Origin: Bacillota bacterium
GTDB lineage: Bacteria > Bacillota > Clostridia > Oscillospirales > Oscillospiraceae
Reading direction: 5' to 3'
Assembly: GCA_021770445.1 (NCBI GenBank)
Contig: JAETQY010000005.1
Location: 124,001-188,000, forward strand
DNA length: 64,000 nucleotides
Part shown: positions 33,163-41,364 of the stretch, piece after piece
Layout: every line of letters begins with the position of its first letter
How positions within the stretch are numbered: position 1 is the first letter of the stretch
Position numbers and translations under genes: made by a program
Notes under the pieces: model-generated
What the model was told of the DNA's origin: nothing
The model's input: only the letters and a program-made list of their open reading frames with translations
Databases searched by the model: none

Positions 33163-33684
33163 ATGCACTACGCCGATATTAAAAAGGTAGACGTGGCCAA
33201 CGGCCCGGGGGTGCGGGTGTCGCTGTTCGTCTCCGGGTGCACCCATCACTGCGAGGAGTGCTTCAACCCGGAGACCTGGGATTTCGACTACGGCGCCCCC
33301 TTCGGGGAGACGGAGATTGAGAAGATTCTCACCTTGCTCTCCCCGGACCACATCCGGGGGCTGTCCCTGCTGGGCGGCGAGCCCTTTGAACCAGAAAATC
33401 AGCCCGCTGTGCTGGAATTGGTCCACCGGGTGCGAAAAGAGCTGCCCCAAAAGACCATCTGGTGTTACTCCGGCTATCTCTTCGAGGAGCTGGCCGCTGG
33501 GAAGGTGGGGGACCACAGCCGGGAACTGCTGGAGGGCCTGGACGTGCTGGTGGACGGTCCCTTCGTTTTGGCGAAGAAGGACCTGGGGCTGCGGTTCCGG
33601 GGCTCCAACAACCAGCGGATCATCGACGTACCCGCCTCTCTCAAGGCCGAGACGGCCGTACTCAGTGAGGAGTATATGAACTAA
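33163..33684 (+). CDS. nrdG: Anaerobic ribonucleotide reductase activating protein
   Basis: A 173-residue radical SAM activase that installs the glycyl radical on NrdD. The cluster motif is CTHHCEEC (C26, C30, C33); SLLGGEPFEPEN is the GGE motif. ATG 33163 with AAGGAGG is preferred over the longer frame from 33052. A strong terminator follows. Confidence 0.95.
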   Translation: MHYADIKKVDVANGPGVRVSLFVSGCTHHCEECFNPETWDFDYGAPFGETEIEKILTLLSPDHIRGLSLLGGEPFEPENQPAVLELVHRVRKELPQKTIWCYSGYLFEELAAGKVGDHSRELLEGLDVLVDGPFVLAKKDLGLRFRGSNNQRIIDVPASLKAETAVLSEEYMN

Positions 33685-33688
33685 ACAT

Positions 33689-33725
33689 AGCGCCCGTTTC
33701 TGGTTGGAAACGGGCGCTCTTTTTT
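33689..33725 (+). terminator. nrdD-nrdG operon terminator
   Basis: Perfect 12-bp stem (33689-33700 with 33707-33718), then CTTTTTT. Confidence 0.85.
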
Positions 33726-33726
33726 G

Positions 33727-33755
33727 TTGAAAACGCCCTCTTTCTGTGGTAAAAT
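33727..33755 (+). promoter_or_regulatory. Putative fumAB promoter
   Basis: TTGAAA (33727-33732), 17 bp, TAAAAT (33750-33755), starting immediately after the nrdG terminator. Confidence 0.6.
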
Positions 33756-33789
33756 GAAAAAGAATTGTTTTAGGAGAGGAGGCCCCTCC

Positions 33790-34629
33790 ATGAGGACCAT
33801 TCCCGCCGCTGAAATTACCGCCTCTGTGGCCCGGCTGTGTGTCCGGGCCAACACCGTCCTGCCCCCCGACGTGGCCGCCGCCCTGGAGGCCTGCCGGGCG
33901 GCCGAGCCCTGGCCCCTGGCCGGGGAGACCTTGGCTTTGCTCCAGGACAACCTGGCCCAGGCCAGGAAACGGGATCTCCCCATCTGTCAGGACACGGGGA
34001 TGTCCTGCGTCTTTGTAGAACTGGGCCAGGAGGTCCATGTGGAGGGAGATTTCGAGGAGGCCATTCACCAAGGCGTTCGTCAGGGGTACGGCCAGGGCTA
34101 TCTGCGCAAGTCCATGGTGGCCGACCCCCTGCGCCGGGTCAACACCGGGGACAACACCCCGGCCTCCATTACAGTCCGTATTGTCCCCGGGGATCAGTGC
34201 ACCGTTACGGTGGTTCCCAAGGGCTTCGGGTCGGAGAACATGAGCCGCCTGGCTATGCTTAAGCCCGCTGACGGAGTGGAGGGCGTGAAGCACTTCGTGG
34301 TGGAGACCGTCCGGCTGGCCGGACCCAACCCCTGTCCGCCCATGGTGCTGGGGGTCGGCATCGGCGGGAGCTTCGACAAGGTGGCCGCTCTGGCCAAGCA
34401 CGCCCTGCTCCGCCCCCTGAATCAACCCAACCCCGACCCCTACTACGCCGCCCTGGAGGCGGAGCTGCTGGAGGAGATCAACACCCTGGGCATCGGCCCC
34501 CAGGGCTTCGGAGGCAAGACCACCTGCCTGGGGCTGGCCATTGAGACCGCCCCCACCCATGTGGCCGGCCTGCCCGTGGCGGTGAACGTGAGCTGTCACG
34601 TCACCCGGAGAGCGACGGAGGTGCTGTGA
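33790..34629 (+). CDS. Class I fumarate hydratase, alpha subunit
   Basis: A 279-residue subunit of the two-subunit [4Fe-4S] fumarase/tartrate dehydratase family. Cluster-ligand candidates are the Cys in LPICQDTGMSC, the Cys in NPCPPM and the Cys in KTTCLGLAIE. The family interconverts fumarate and malate; L(+)-tartrate dehydratase or another homologue cannot be excluded. ATG 33790 has AGGAGAGGAGG upstream. It overlaps the beta-subunit gene (TGATG). Confidence 0.88.
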   Translation: MRTIPAAEITASVARLCVRANTVLPPDVAAALEACRAAEPWPLAGETLALLQDNLAQARKRDLPICQDTGMSCVFVELGQEVHVEGDFEEAIHQGVRQGYGQGYLRKSMVADPLRRVNTGDNTPASITVRIVPGDQCTVTVVPKGFGSENMSRLAMLKPADGVEGVKHFVVETVRLAGPNPCPPMVLGVGIGGSFDKVAALAKHALLRPLNQPNPDPYYAALEAELLEEINTLGIGPQGFGGKTTCLGLAIETAPTHVAGLPVAVNVSCHVTRRATEVL

Positions 34630-35189
34630 TGCAATACAAACTGACCACTCCCGTCACCCGGGAGGATTTAGCGCCTTTGAAGGCGGGGGACACGGTGCTG
34701 CTGTCCGGGACGGTGTACACCGCCCGGGACGCCGCCCACAAGCGGATGATGGAATTGTTGGACGCCGGAAAGGAGTTGCCCTTCCCAGTGGAGGGCTCCG
34801 CCTTGTACTATGTGGGGCCCACCCCGGAGCGGCCCGGCGAGGTAATCGGCTCCGCCGGACCCACCACCAGCGGACGGATGGACGCCTACTCTCCCCGGCT
34901 GCTGGACCTGGGCCAGGCCATTATGATCGGCAAGGGGGCCCGGAACCAGGAGGTCAAGGACGCCGTAGTGAGAAACGGTGCGGTCTATTTGGCCGCCCTG
35001 GGGGGCGCGGGGGCGCTGATGGCGGCCTGTGTCAAGAAGCTGGAGGTCATCTGCTGGGAGGACCTGGGCTGTGAGGCCGTCCGCCGGCTGGAGGTGGAAA
35101 ACATGCCCCTCACCGTCATCCTGGACGCCCACGGCGGCGACCTGTATGAGAGCGGCCCGGCGGCCTATCTGGGGAGGGAGCGTAAATGA
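34629..35189 (+). CDS. Class I fumarate hydratase, beta subunit
   Basis: A 186-residue beta subunit with SGTVYTARDAAHKRMMELLD, YYVGPTP, GSAGPTTSGRMD and the IGKGARNQ substrate-binding stretch. ATG 34629 overlaps the alpha-subunit stop, so synthesis is coupled. Its own stop overlaps the next gene as ATGA. Confidence 0.88.
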   Translation: MQYKLTTPVTREDLAPLKAGDTVLLSGTVYTARDAAHKRMMELLDAGKELPFPVEGSALYYVGPTPERPGEVIGSAGPTTSGRMDAYSPRLLDLGQAIMIGKGARNQEVKDAVVRNGAVYLAALGGAGALMAACVKKLEVICWEDLGCEAVRRLEVENMPLTVILDAHGGDLYESGPAAYLGRERK

Positions 35190-36457
35190 GTATTGGTCTG
35201 AGCTTTACCGGTAAGATTGACCACCCGGAGGCCCTGCTGGAGGCGGCAAAGATTCTGGCGGCGGAGCAGAACTACCGCCTGACCGCCGGGGAGAGCGGTC
35301 TGAAAGTAGTCCTGTGCCCCCTGGGGGGCGAGGTGGGCTTCCTTTGGCGTCCAGAGGGGGACCCGGCGGGCCCCTGGCTGGTGCGCGGAGGCTGCATGTC
35401 CACCCCGGCGGGGGCGGGGCTGCACCGGGCGGCGGTGGAGCTGCTGGACAACCTGCCCATCCACGCCCTGACGGTGGAGGACGAGACCGGCTTCTACCGC
35501 CACCGGGACTTCCAGCGGATGAAGGAGGAACACTTCTACCCCTGGCTGCGCACCCTAGTGGACGTATGCCGCCAGGAGAGCGGCAGAGGGGTATCCGGGA
35601 TGCAGCTGTGCTGGGACCTGGAGCAGTATGCCCCACAGGATATCCCGGACACGGTGGTCACCCCGGTGGGCCGCTTCCGGCTGTCCGAGCTGGTAAACCT
35701 GCTGGAGGAGAGGGGCATCGAGGCGTTGGCGGACCGGTTTTTCCTCTGGAACGGTCGGACCCGGGACGCTAAATTCTACCGCAGCCGGGCCATCAACGCC
35801 CTGTGGGAGAAGTGCTACTTTGCCCCCTCTGCCCGGAGCTGGGAAGATGAGGCAGTGAACGCCTCCATTTTGGACGACCTGGAGCGCGCGGCCAAGCTGG
35901 ACCCCTCCCTCCCCTTGCCCCGGGAGGCCTATGAGGAGGTGTGCACCCTGGCCGGCCGCACTCCCGCCCTGCCCGACGGCCCTAAGCTCACCGAGGAGTT
36001 CGCCCCCGGCTACCGGAAGGACCTGGTCACCCACAATCTGGGCGTTCTGCGGCTCACCCTGCCCGGCATCCTTCTCTACGAGTGGGAGCGCTGGGAGAAC
36101 GGCAGCGGCGCCCACCTCTGGAGCGACGCCTCCTCCGACGGCCCTGTCTGGCGGGTGAGTGGCTACCGGATGCGGGAGGGCGACGCCCGCTTTACCGACC
36201 ATCTGGATACCCTCAACGGCGTGGAGGGCCGGGCGCTGAAGGGGGGCGCCCTGCGCTGGGGCTGGAAGGAGATCTATGAGGATAGGGAGCGGCTCTATCA
36301 GGCCCAGTGCGAGGTCATCTCCGGCCCATCCCTCTTCCTCATCACCGCCACCTGCACCGACCCCGGCGACCTGGGCCAGGTGGCGGAGCTGATCGGGCGG
36401 GTGGCCGTCGTCCAGAACCGCGCCCGGGAGGAGACCGTCCAGGCCAAAAAAGAGTAA
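35186..36457 (+). CDS. Unrecognised soluble protein coupled to fumarase genes
   Basis: A 423-residue soluble protein without signal peptide, membrane segment or motif I recognise. It begins MSIGLSFTGKIDHPEALLEA and has Trp-rich stretches such as YEWERWENGSGAHLWSD. It overlaps fumB by 4 bp (ATGA) and ends before a terminator, so it is the third gene of the fumarase operon. Codon use matches its neighbours, so recent transfer is unlikely. No function is proposed. Confidence 0.7.
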   Translation: MSIGLSFTGKIDHPEALLEAAKILAAEQNYRLTAGESGLKVVLCPLGGEVGFLWRPEGDPAGPWLVRGGCMSTPAGAGLHRAAVELLDNLPIHALTVEDETGFYRHRDFQRMKEEHFYPWLRTLVDVCRQESGRGVSGMQLCWDLEQYAPQDIPDTVVTPVGRFRLSELVNLLEERGIEALADRFFLWNGRTRDAKFYRSRAINALWEKCYFAPSARSWEDEAVNASILDDLERAAKLDPSLPLPREAYEEVCTLAGRTPALPDGPKLTEEFAPGYRKDLVTHNLGVLRLTLPGILLYEWERWENGSGAHLWSDASSDGPVWRVSGYRMREGDARFTDHLDTLNGVEGRALKGGALRWGWKEIYEDRERLYQAQCEVISGPSLFLITATCTDPGDLGQVAELIGRVAVVQNRAREETVQAKKE

Positions 36458-36472
36458 TATTTCCCCGCTAAA

Positions 36473-36501
36473 AACCCCGACAGTTTTTACCTGTCGGGGT
36501 T
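36473..36501 (+). terminator. Terminator of the fumarase operon
   Basis: Perfect 11-bp stem (36473-36483 with 36491-36501) and then GACATTTTC. The 3' arm shares bases with the following -35 element. Confidence 0.65.
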
Positions 36502-36528
36502 GACATTTTCTCCCTCCTCTTGTATAAT
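36500..36528 (+). promoter_or_regulatory. Promoter of the Crp/Fnr gene
   Basis: Consensus TTGACA (36500-36505), 17 bp, consensus TATAAT (36523-36528). Confidence 0.75.
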
Positions 36529-36566
36529 CCAATCTGTCTCAAATAAGACAATTAGAGGTGGTCATT

Positions 36567-37208
36567 TTGTCCCTCAAACAGGAGGAACTTTCTCTGCTGG
36601 CCCGCTGCCCGCTGTTTCGGCAGGCGGACGGGGCGCTGCTCCGCTCCCTGACAGAGCTGGAGGGGGCCAGCCTGGTCCAGTTTGACCCTGGGATTGTGTA
36701 CAGCCCCCAGCACTTCCGCCGCTCCCTGGGGGTGGTGCTGTCCGGCCAGCTCCAGGTGACCAAGGGGAGCCTTGCCGTCAGTGTGCTGGAGCCGGGGGAC
36801 CTGTTCGGGGCCGCCGCCCTGTACAGCGATGAGCCGGAGTTCGCCTCCACCATCACCGCCAGGGGCCCCAGCCGGTGCCTGATGCTGGAGCAGGCCCTGG
36901 TGGACCGCCTGTTGGCTGAACACAGTCAAATTCGGGAAAACTACCTGCGCTATCTCACCAGCCGCATCCGATTTCTGTCCGGGCGGCTGCAAACCCTGGC
37001 CCAGCCGGGGGTGGAGGGCAAGCTGGCCCGCTACCTGCTGGCCAACGGGGGCAGCTCCTGTCCCGCCACCCAGCTGTGCCAGCGGCTGGGGGTGAGCCGG
37101 GCCTCCCTCTACCGGGCCTTCTCCGCCCTGGAGGACAATGGCCTCATCCGCCGGGCGGGCAAGACCATCACCGTCATCGACCCCGCCGGGCTGGAGACAG
37201 TGCTGTAG
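36567..37208 (+). CDS. Crp/Fnr-family transcriptional regulator
   Basis: A 213-residue regulator: an N-terminal cupin-like effector domain (about 10-115; EPGDLFGAAALYSDEP) and a C-terminal winged HTH (about 150-213; TQLCQRLGVSRASLYRAFSA). No cysteine set for an FNR-type iron-sulfur cluster is evident, so the effector is unknown. I start at TTG 36567, which has AGAGGTGG 5 bases upstream; GTG 36558 is possible. The gene precedes an ABC transporter and may control it. Its TAG stop is part of a palindromic repeat. Confidence 0.85.
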   Translation: MSLKQEELSLLARCPLFRQADGALLRSLTELEGASLVQFDPGIVYSPQHFRRSLGVVLSGQLQVTKGSLAVSVLEPGDLFGAAALYSDEPEFASTITARGPSRCLMLEQALVDRLLAEHSQIRENYLRYLTSRIRFLSGRLQTLAQPGVEGKLARYLLANGGSSCPATQLCQRLGVSRASLYRAFSALEDNGLIRRAGKTITVIDPAGLETVL

Positions 37209-37285
37209 GGGCCGCCGCCCTCGGCGGCCCGTTCTCACAAAATCACACCGTCGCTGGCGGGTCGCCGAGGGCGGCGACCCCTACA
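37204..37285. repeat. 82-bp TGTAGGGG palindromic repeat, copy C
   Basis: Begins TGTAGGGGCCGCC (its TAG is the crp-like stop codon) and ends GGCGACCCCTACA. Separates the regulator from the ABC transporter operon. Confidence 0.75.
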
Positions 37286-37314
37286 AAATTCCTCATTTGA
37301 AAGGATGATCCATC

Positions 37315-38424
37315 ATGAAACGTACCCTCTCTCTGCTCCTCACCGCCGCCCTGGCCCTGTCCCTGCTGGCGGGCTGCGGGCCCAAAAATCCCCCCGCCGG
37401 GGCCTCCTCCTCCGCCCCCGGCTCCAGCTCCAGCCAGCCGGACGGGTCCGCCTCTGAGCCGGGTGGCAACGCCTCCGAGGGCTTTACCCTGCCTAAGGTT
37501 ATGGTCCTCTCCGGCCCCACCGGCGTGGGGGCGGCCAAGCTGATGGCTGACCACGAGTACGCTGTGGCTAACAGCCCGGAGGGGCTGGGCCAGACCCCGG
37601 ATGGCAAGTGGGACATCATTCATTCGGTCGAGGTGGTCACCGACAATGCCCAGGTCCAGAGCGCCCTGGTCAACAAGGACGTGGACATCGCCGCCATCGC
37701 CACCAACTCCGCCGCCAACCTCTACGCCCAGAGCGACGGGGCCATCCAGGTGCTGGCCGTCAACACCCTGGGGGTGCTCTATATCCTGGAGAAGGGGGAC
37801 ACCGTCCACAACATGGCCGACCTGGCGGGCAAGACCCTCTACGCCCCCTCCAACACCAAGGGGGCCAACCCGGAGCACATTTTGAACCATCTGTTGGCAG
37901 GCACCAACATGGATCTGGCCGAGGTCAACATTGAGTGGCTCACCCCCCAGGAGATCACCGCCAAGATGACTTCCTCCGATTCCGGCATCTGCATGCTCCC
38001 CGTCCCCGCCGCCACCGCCCTGCTGGTGAAGGACAGCGGCGTCCGGGAGGCGATTTCCCTGTCCGACGCCTGGCAGGACCTGGAGGGCTCTCCCCTGCCT
38101 ATGGGCTGTGTGGTGGCCCGCACCGAGTATATTGAGGAAAATCCCCTGGGGGTGGAGGCCTTCCTGGCCGCTTATGAGGCGTCCATTGACTATATCGGCG
38201 ACCCCGCCAACAGCGCCGACGCCTCCGCCCTGGTGGCTCAGTACGGGTTCGCCCCCAACGACAAGGTGGCCGCCAGGGCCATCCCCCAGTGCTCCCTCAC
38301 CTTCGTCACCGGCCAGGAGATGCGGACCATGCTGGAGGACTACTACACCATCCTGTTCCAGGCGGAGCCCAAGTCCATCGGCGGCGGCCTGCCCTACGAC
38401 TCCTTCTACTATGGGGTGGATTAA
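37315..38424 (+). CDS. ABC transporter substrate-binding lipoprotein (NMT1/SsuA-like)
   Basis: A 369-residue lipoprotein with signal peptide and lipobox LLAGC (Cys21), a Ser/Gly/Pro-rich linker (about 30-57) and a periplasmic-binding fold resembling NMT1/SsuA proteins that bind sulfonates, nitrate or thiamine precursors. The substrate is unknown. It overlaps the permease gene by 14 bp. Confidence 0.85.
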   Translation: MKRTLSLLLTAALALSLLAGCGPKNPPAGASSSAPGSSSSQPDGSASEPGGNASEGFTLPKVMVLSGPTGVGAAKLMADHEYAVANSPEGLGQTPDGKWDIIHSVEVVTDNAQVQSALVNKDVDIAAIATNSAANLYAQSDGAIQVLAVNTLGVLYILEKGDTVHNMADLAGKTLYAPSNTKGANPEHILNHLLAGTNMDLAEVNIEWLTPQEITAKMTSSDSGICMLPVPAATALLVKDSGVREAISLSDAWQDLEGSPLPMGCVVARTEYIEENPLGVEAFLAAYEASIDYIGDPANSADASALVAQYGFAPNDKVAARAIPQCSLTFVTGQEMRTMLEDYYTILFQAEPKSIGGGLPYDSFYYGVD

Positions 38425-39193
38425 GTACCCGAAAAAACTGATCTGCCCCCTGCTGCCCCCGGCCTTCTGGCTGGGGGTCTGGCAGGTCTGCGCCTTTTGG
38501 GTGGACCGGCGCTTGGACGGCAAGGGCAACGAGCTTCAGCTGCCCTACCCGATCTCTGTCTGGAAGGCCCTGGTCCACCTGGTGGGGACGGAGGAGTTCT
38601 GGGCCACGGTGCTCACCTCCCTGGGCCGCATCGCCCTGGGGCTGACCTGGGGGGTCCTGATCGGGGCGGCGCTGGCCGTGCTGACCTGCTCCTCCCGGTG
38701 GTGTGACCGCCTCCTCTCCCCCGCCGTCCGGGTGGTGCGGGCCGCCCCGGTGGCCTCCTTCATCCTGCTGGTGCTGCTGTGGACCGGCCGGAACACCGTC
38801 CCGGCGGTAATCTCCGCCATGATGGTCATCCCCGTGGTGTGGGACAACCTGTCCCGGGGCATCCAGGCGGTGGACCCCAAGCTGCTGGAGCTGGCCAAGT
38901 GTTACCGCTTCACAAAGATCAAAACCGCCGCTCTCATCTATCTGCCCGCTCTGCGCCCCTATATCCTCACCGCCCTCACCACCGCCACCGGCCTGGCCTG
39001 GAAGTCGGGGGTGGCGGCGGAGGTGCTGTGCCTGCCCGAGCCCTCCCTGGGCCAGCGCATCTACTACACCAAGTACTACCTGGACATCCCGGAGCTCTTC
39101 GCCTGGACGGCAGTCACCGTGGCCCTGAGCATGGTGCTGGAGCGGCTGCTCCGGGCCTGCCTGGCCCGGTGGGGAAGGGGGTGGGGGACGTGA
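38411..39193 (+). CDS. ABC transporter permease (SsuC/TauC-like)
   Basis: A 260-residue BPD-type inner-membrane permease with about six hydrophobic segments and the EAA-type loop [30 protein letters not shown] at 38411 starts inside the end of the binding-protein gene; no good start lies later. Its stop overlaps the ATPase start as GTGA. Confidence 0.85.
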   Translation: MGWIKYPKKLICPLLPPAFWLGVWQVCAFWVDRRLDGKGNELQLPYPISVWKALVHLVGTEEFWATVLTSLGRIALGLTWGVLIGAALAVLTCSSRWCDRLLSPAVRVVRAAPVASFILLVLLWTGRNTVPAVISAMMVIPVVWDNLSRGIQAVDPKLLELAKCYRFTKIKTAALIYLPALRPYILTALTTATGLAWKSGVAAEVLCLPEPSLGQRIYYTKYYLDIPELFAWTAVTVALSMVLERLLRACLARWGRGWGT

Positions 39194-39771
39194 TTGGCTG
39201 CAAGGACCTCACCCTCTCCTTTGGGGACAGGGCCGTTCTGGACCGCTTTTCATTAACGATCCCGGACCGGGGCGTCACCGCTCTCTCCGGCCCCTCGGGC
39301 TGCGGCAAGACCACCCTGCTCCGGGTGCTGGCCGGGCTGGAGCGGCCCCAGAGCGGTGCCATAGAAGGCATCACTCCCTGGGAGACCGCCATTCTCTTCC
39401 AGGACGACCGCCTGCTGCCCTGGCGGACGGTGGAGCAGCACCTCACCGACGTGCTGCCCCGGGAGCAGCGGGGAAGGGTCCCGGAGCTGTTGGCCCTGAC
39501 CGAGCTGGAGGGGGAGGAACACACCCGCCCTGCCGCCCTGTCCGGGGGGATGGGCCGGCGGCTGGCCCTGGCCCGATGCCTGGCTCTGCCCGCCCGGCTC
39601 TACCTGCTGGACGAGCCCTTTGCCGGGGTAGACCTGTCTCGGGCCCTGCGCATTCTGGAAGGGCTGAAATCCCTCCCTGCCCCCGTCCTGCTGGTGAGCC
39701 ACGAGCCCGCTGTTCTGACCGCTGCCAACGCCGTAATCCAGCTGGACGGCCCGCCGCTGCGGGTCCGCTGA
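39190..39771 (+). CDS. ABC transporter ATP-binding protein, short form
   Basis: A 193-residue ATPase with all NBD motifs: Walker A GPSGCGKT (34-41), Q-loop Q71, signature LSGGM (118-122), Walker B LYLLDEPF (about 137-144) and switch H171. Homologues such as SsuB are about 240-260 residues, so the C-terminal portion is trimmed. Start GTG 39190 overlaps the permease stop; GTG 39181 is an alternative. Confidence 0.85.
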   Translation: MIGCKDLTLSFGDRAVLDRFSLTIPDRGVTALSGPSGCGKTTLLRVLAGLERPQSGAIEGITPWETAILFQDDRLLPWRTVEQHLTDVLPREQRGRVPELLALTELEGEEHTRPAALSGGMGRRLALARCLALPARLYLLDEPFAGVDLSRALRILEGLKSLPAPVLLVSHEPAVLTAANAVIQLDGPPLRVR

Positions 39772-39887
39772 ACTGTTTACAAAAAATTCATTAGAACGTC
39801 ATAGTTTTGCCTTATTCCCGCGCTATGATAACGTTGTAAACAAGATAACGAATGTATCTCCTTTCTCTCTCCTTTACAACACACAGG

Positions 39888-39920
39888 AATACGCCCCCGG
39901 CCATTGGCCGGGGGCGTATT
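39888..39920. terminator. Bidirectional terminator
   Basis: Perfect 15-bp stem (39888-39902 with 39906-39920), adjoining the stop of the leftward TSCPD gene and about 115 bp after the ABC operon. Confidence 0.65.
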
Positions 39921-39923
39921 CTG

Positions 39924-40166
39924 TTAGATCGCTGTTTTCAGCGCCTGGGCCAGTTGATCGGGGCAGGAGGTGGGCCTGGGACCGCAGCGGATTCCCTCCA
40001 GACGGCCGATGGCCTCCTCTACCTTCATCCCTTTCAGCAGGGAGGACAGCCCCTTCAGGTTGCCGTCGCAGCCACCTTCTACCCGAATGTCCTGGATCAC
40101 GCCATCCTCTACCTGGATCTGAAACGCCCTGGAGCAAACGCCCCTGGGGGTATACTGGATCGTCAT
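39924..40166 (-). CDS. TSCPD-domain protein (TIGR03905-like)
   Basis: An 80-residue protein of the small TSCPD family, a domain related to the C-terminal part of some adenosylcobalamin-dependent ribonucleotide reductases. The hallmark PTSCPDQLAQAL is near the C-terminus; the start region is MTIQYTPRGVCSRAFQI. Function not known. ATG 40166 gives the family N-terminus; the upstream frame to 40220 is noncoding. Confidence 0.85.
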   Translation of the reverse strand: MTIQYTPRGVCSRAFQIQVEDGVIQDIRVEGGCDGNLKGLSSLLKGMKVEEAIGRLEGIRCGPRPTSCPDQLAQALKTAI

Positions 40167-40284
40167 AGCAGCAAACGCCTCTCTTTCCAAGTTCCGCTGA
40201 GCTTCGACAAAATTCGGCAAAGTTCATCGCCGCCCGCGTGTATACTGGGATGATAGCAGGTTTTAGGAAGAAAGGCAAGTCCTG

Positions 40285-41046
40285 TTACACACTCTTTTTC
40301 CGCTCCAGTTGAAGCCGGTCGGCGATCATAGCGATAAACTCGCTGTTGGTAGGCTTTCCCTTGGCGTTGGAGACGGTGTAGCCAAAATACTTCTGCAGGG
40401 TCTCCAGGTCGCCCCGGTCCCAGGCCACCTCGATGGCGTGGCGGATGGCCCGCTCCACCCGGCTGGCCGTCGTCCCGAAGCGCTTGGCCACCTCGGGATA
40501 GAGCACCTTGGTCACCGCGTTGATCACGTCCATATCCTTGACCGCGATGATGATGGCCTCCCGCAGGTACTGGTAGCCCTTGATGTGGGCCGGCACTCCC
40601 ACCTCGTGGATGATGGCGGTCACCCGGGACTCCAGCTCAGCACCGTCATCCCGCTCCGGTTCCAGGCCGCCCGCCGTCATCACTTGACGCAGCCGCTCCC
40701 CCACCGAGCCCATTCGGCAGGGCTTTGCGATAAAGAAGTCCGCACCTCTGGCGGCGGCGGCGTCCACTACATTCCCCTTGATATAGCTGGACAGAATCAG
40801 CACCTTGGGCCGGTTTTTCTGCTGGGCGAATGCGTCCAGCACATCCATGCCGTCCATTCCACCCGTCAGCACCATATCCATGACGACGGCGTCCGGCTGA
40901 TCTCTGCGCACCATGCGGACCAGCTCCGCGCCGTCCCCGGTCTCACCGATCACCTGAAAATCCGGTTCGTCCGACAGGGCCCGCACCAGGCTTTGTCTGA
41001 ATTCCGTCCCGGTATCCGCCACCACGATTCGTTTGACATTTTCCAT
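40285..41046 (-). CDS. spo0A: Sporulation master regulator Spo0A
   Basis: A 253-residue Spo0A. The receiver domain has the phospho-acceptor D57 (VVMDMVL) and acidic pocket D11; the C-terminal effector domain carries the sigma-A-contacting HTH ([20 protein letters not shown]) and the end [16 protein letters not shown]. Of three nearby ATGs, 41046 is best spaced from AAAGGAAG. A SpoIIR/SpoIVB neighbour is absent. A possible sigma-H-like motif (AGGAAT, revealed as ATTCCT at 41235-41240) lies about 190 bp upstream. Confidence 0.97.
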   Translation of the reverse strand: MENVKRIVVADTGTEFRQSLVRALSDEPDFQVIGETGDGAELVRMVRRDQPDAVVMDMVLTGGMDGMDVLDAFAQQKNRPKVLILSSYIKGNVVDAAAARGADFFIAKPCRMGSVGERLRQVMTAGGLEPERDDGAELESRVTAIIHEVGVPAHIKGYQYLREAIIIAVKDMDVINAVTKVLYPEVAKRFGTTASRVERAIRHAIEVAWDRGDLETLQKYFGYTVSNAKGKPTNSEFIAMIADRLQLERKKSV

Positions 41047-41364
41047 TGTCATACTTCCTTTCATCTAAAATTCTGTGACGGCCGGCAAAAGCTCCCGACT
41101 TCGCTTACTCCCGGTTCATTTCGACCGGCCGCCTACAATCTATCACAGAATGACAAATTATGCAAGGCATTTTTACAATTTTTATGGCAATTTTTATCAG
41201 TATATTCGACTGTTTTCTTATATAAACAAAACTTATTCCTAATTTTGCGGACTTAAATGGCCCGCGGAATTTTTGCGCCCCGCGGACCTCTGCCCTCAAA
41301 CTTCTCATTGACTTCCCGCCCCTCCGGCCTCATAATAAAAAGGCTGGAAAGGAGTGAGGCTTCG
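41047..41364. other. Divergent intergenic region, spo0A to pyk-like
   Basis: About 320 bp, AT-rich in its centre. Minus-strand TTGCAT, 17 bp, TAGATT upstream of spo0A is a plausible promoter, with TTCGACT (one mismatch to the 0A box) at about 41205. The plus-strand promoter for the pyk-like gene is listed separately. No gene seen. Confidence 0.5.
41308..41336 (+). promoter_or_regulatory. Putative promoter of the pyk-like gene
   Basis: TTGACT (41308-41313), 17 bp, CATAAT (41331-41336). Confidence 0.5.
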
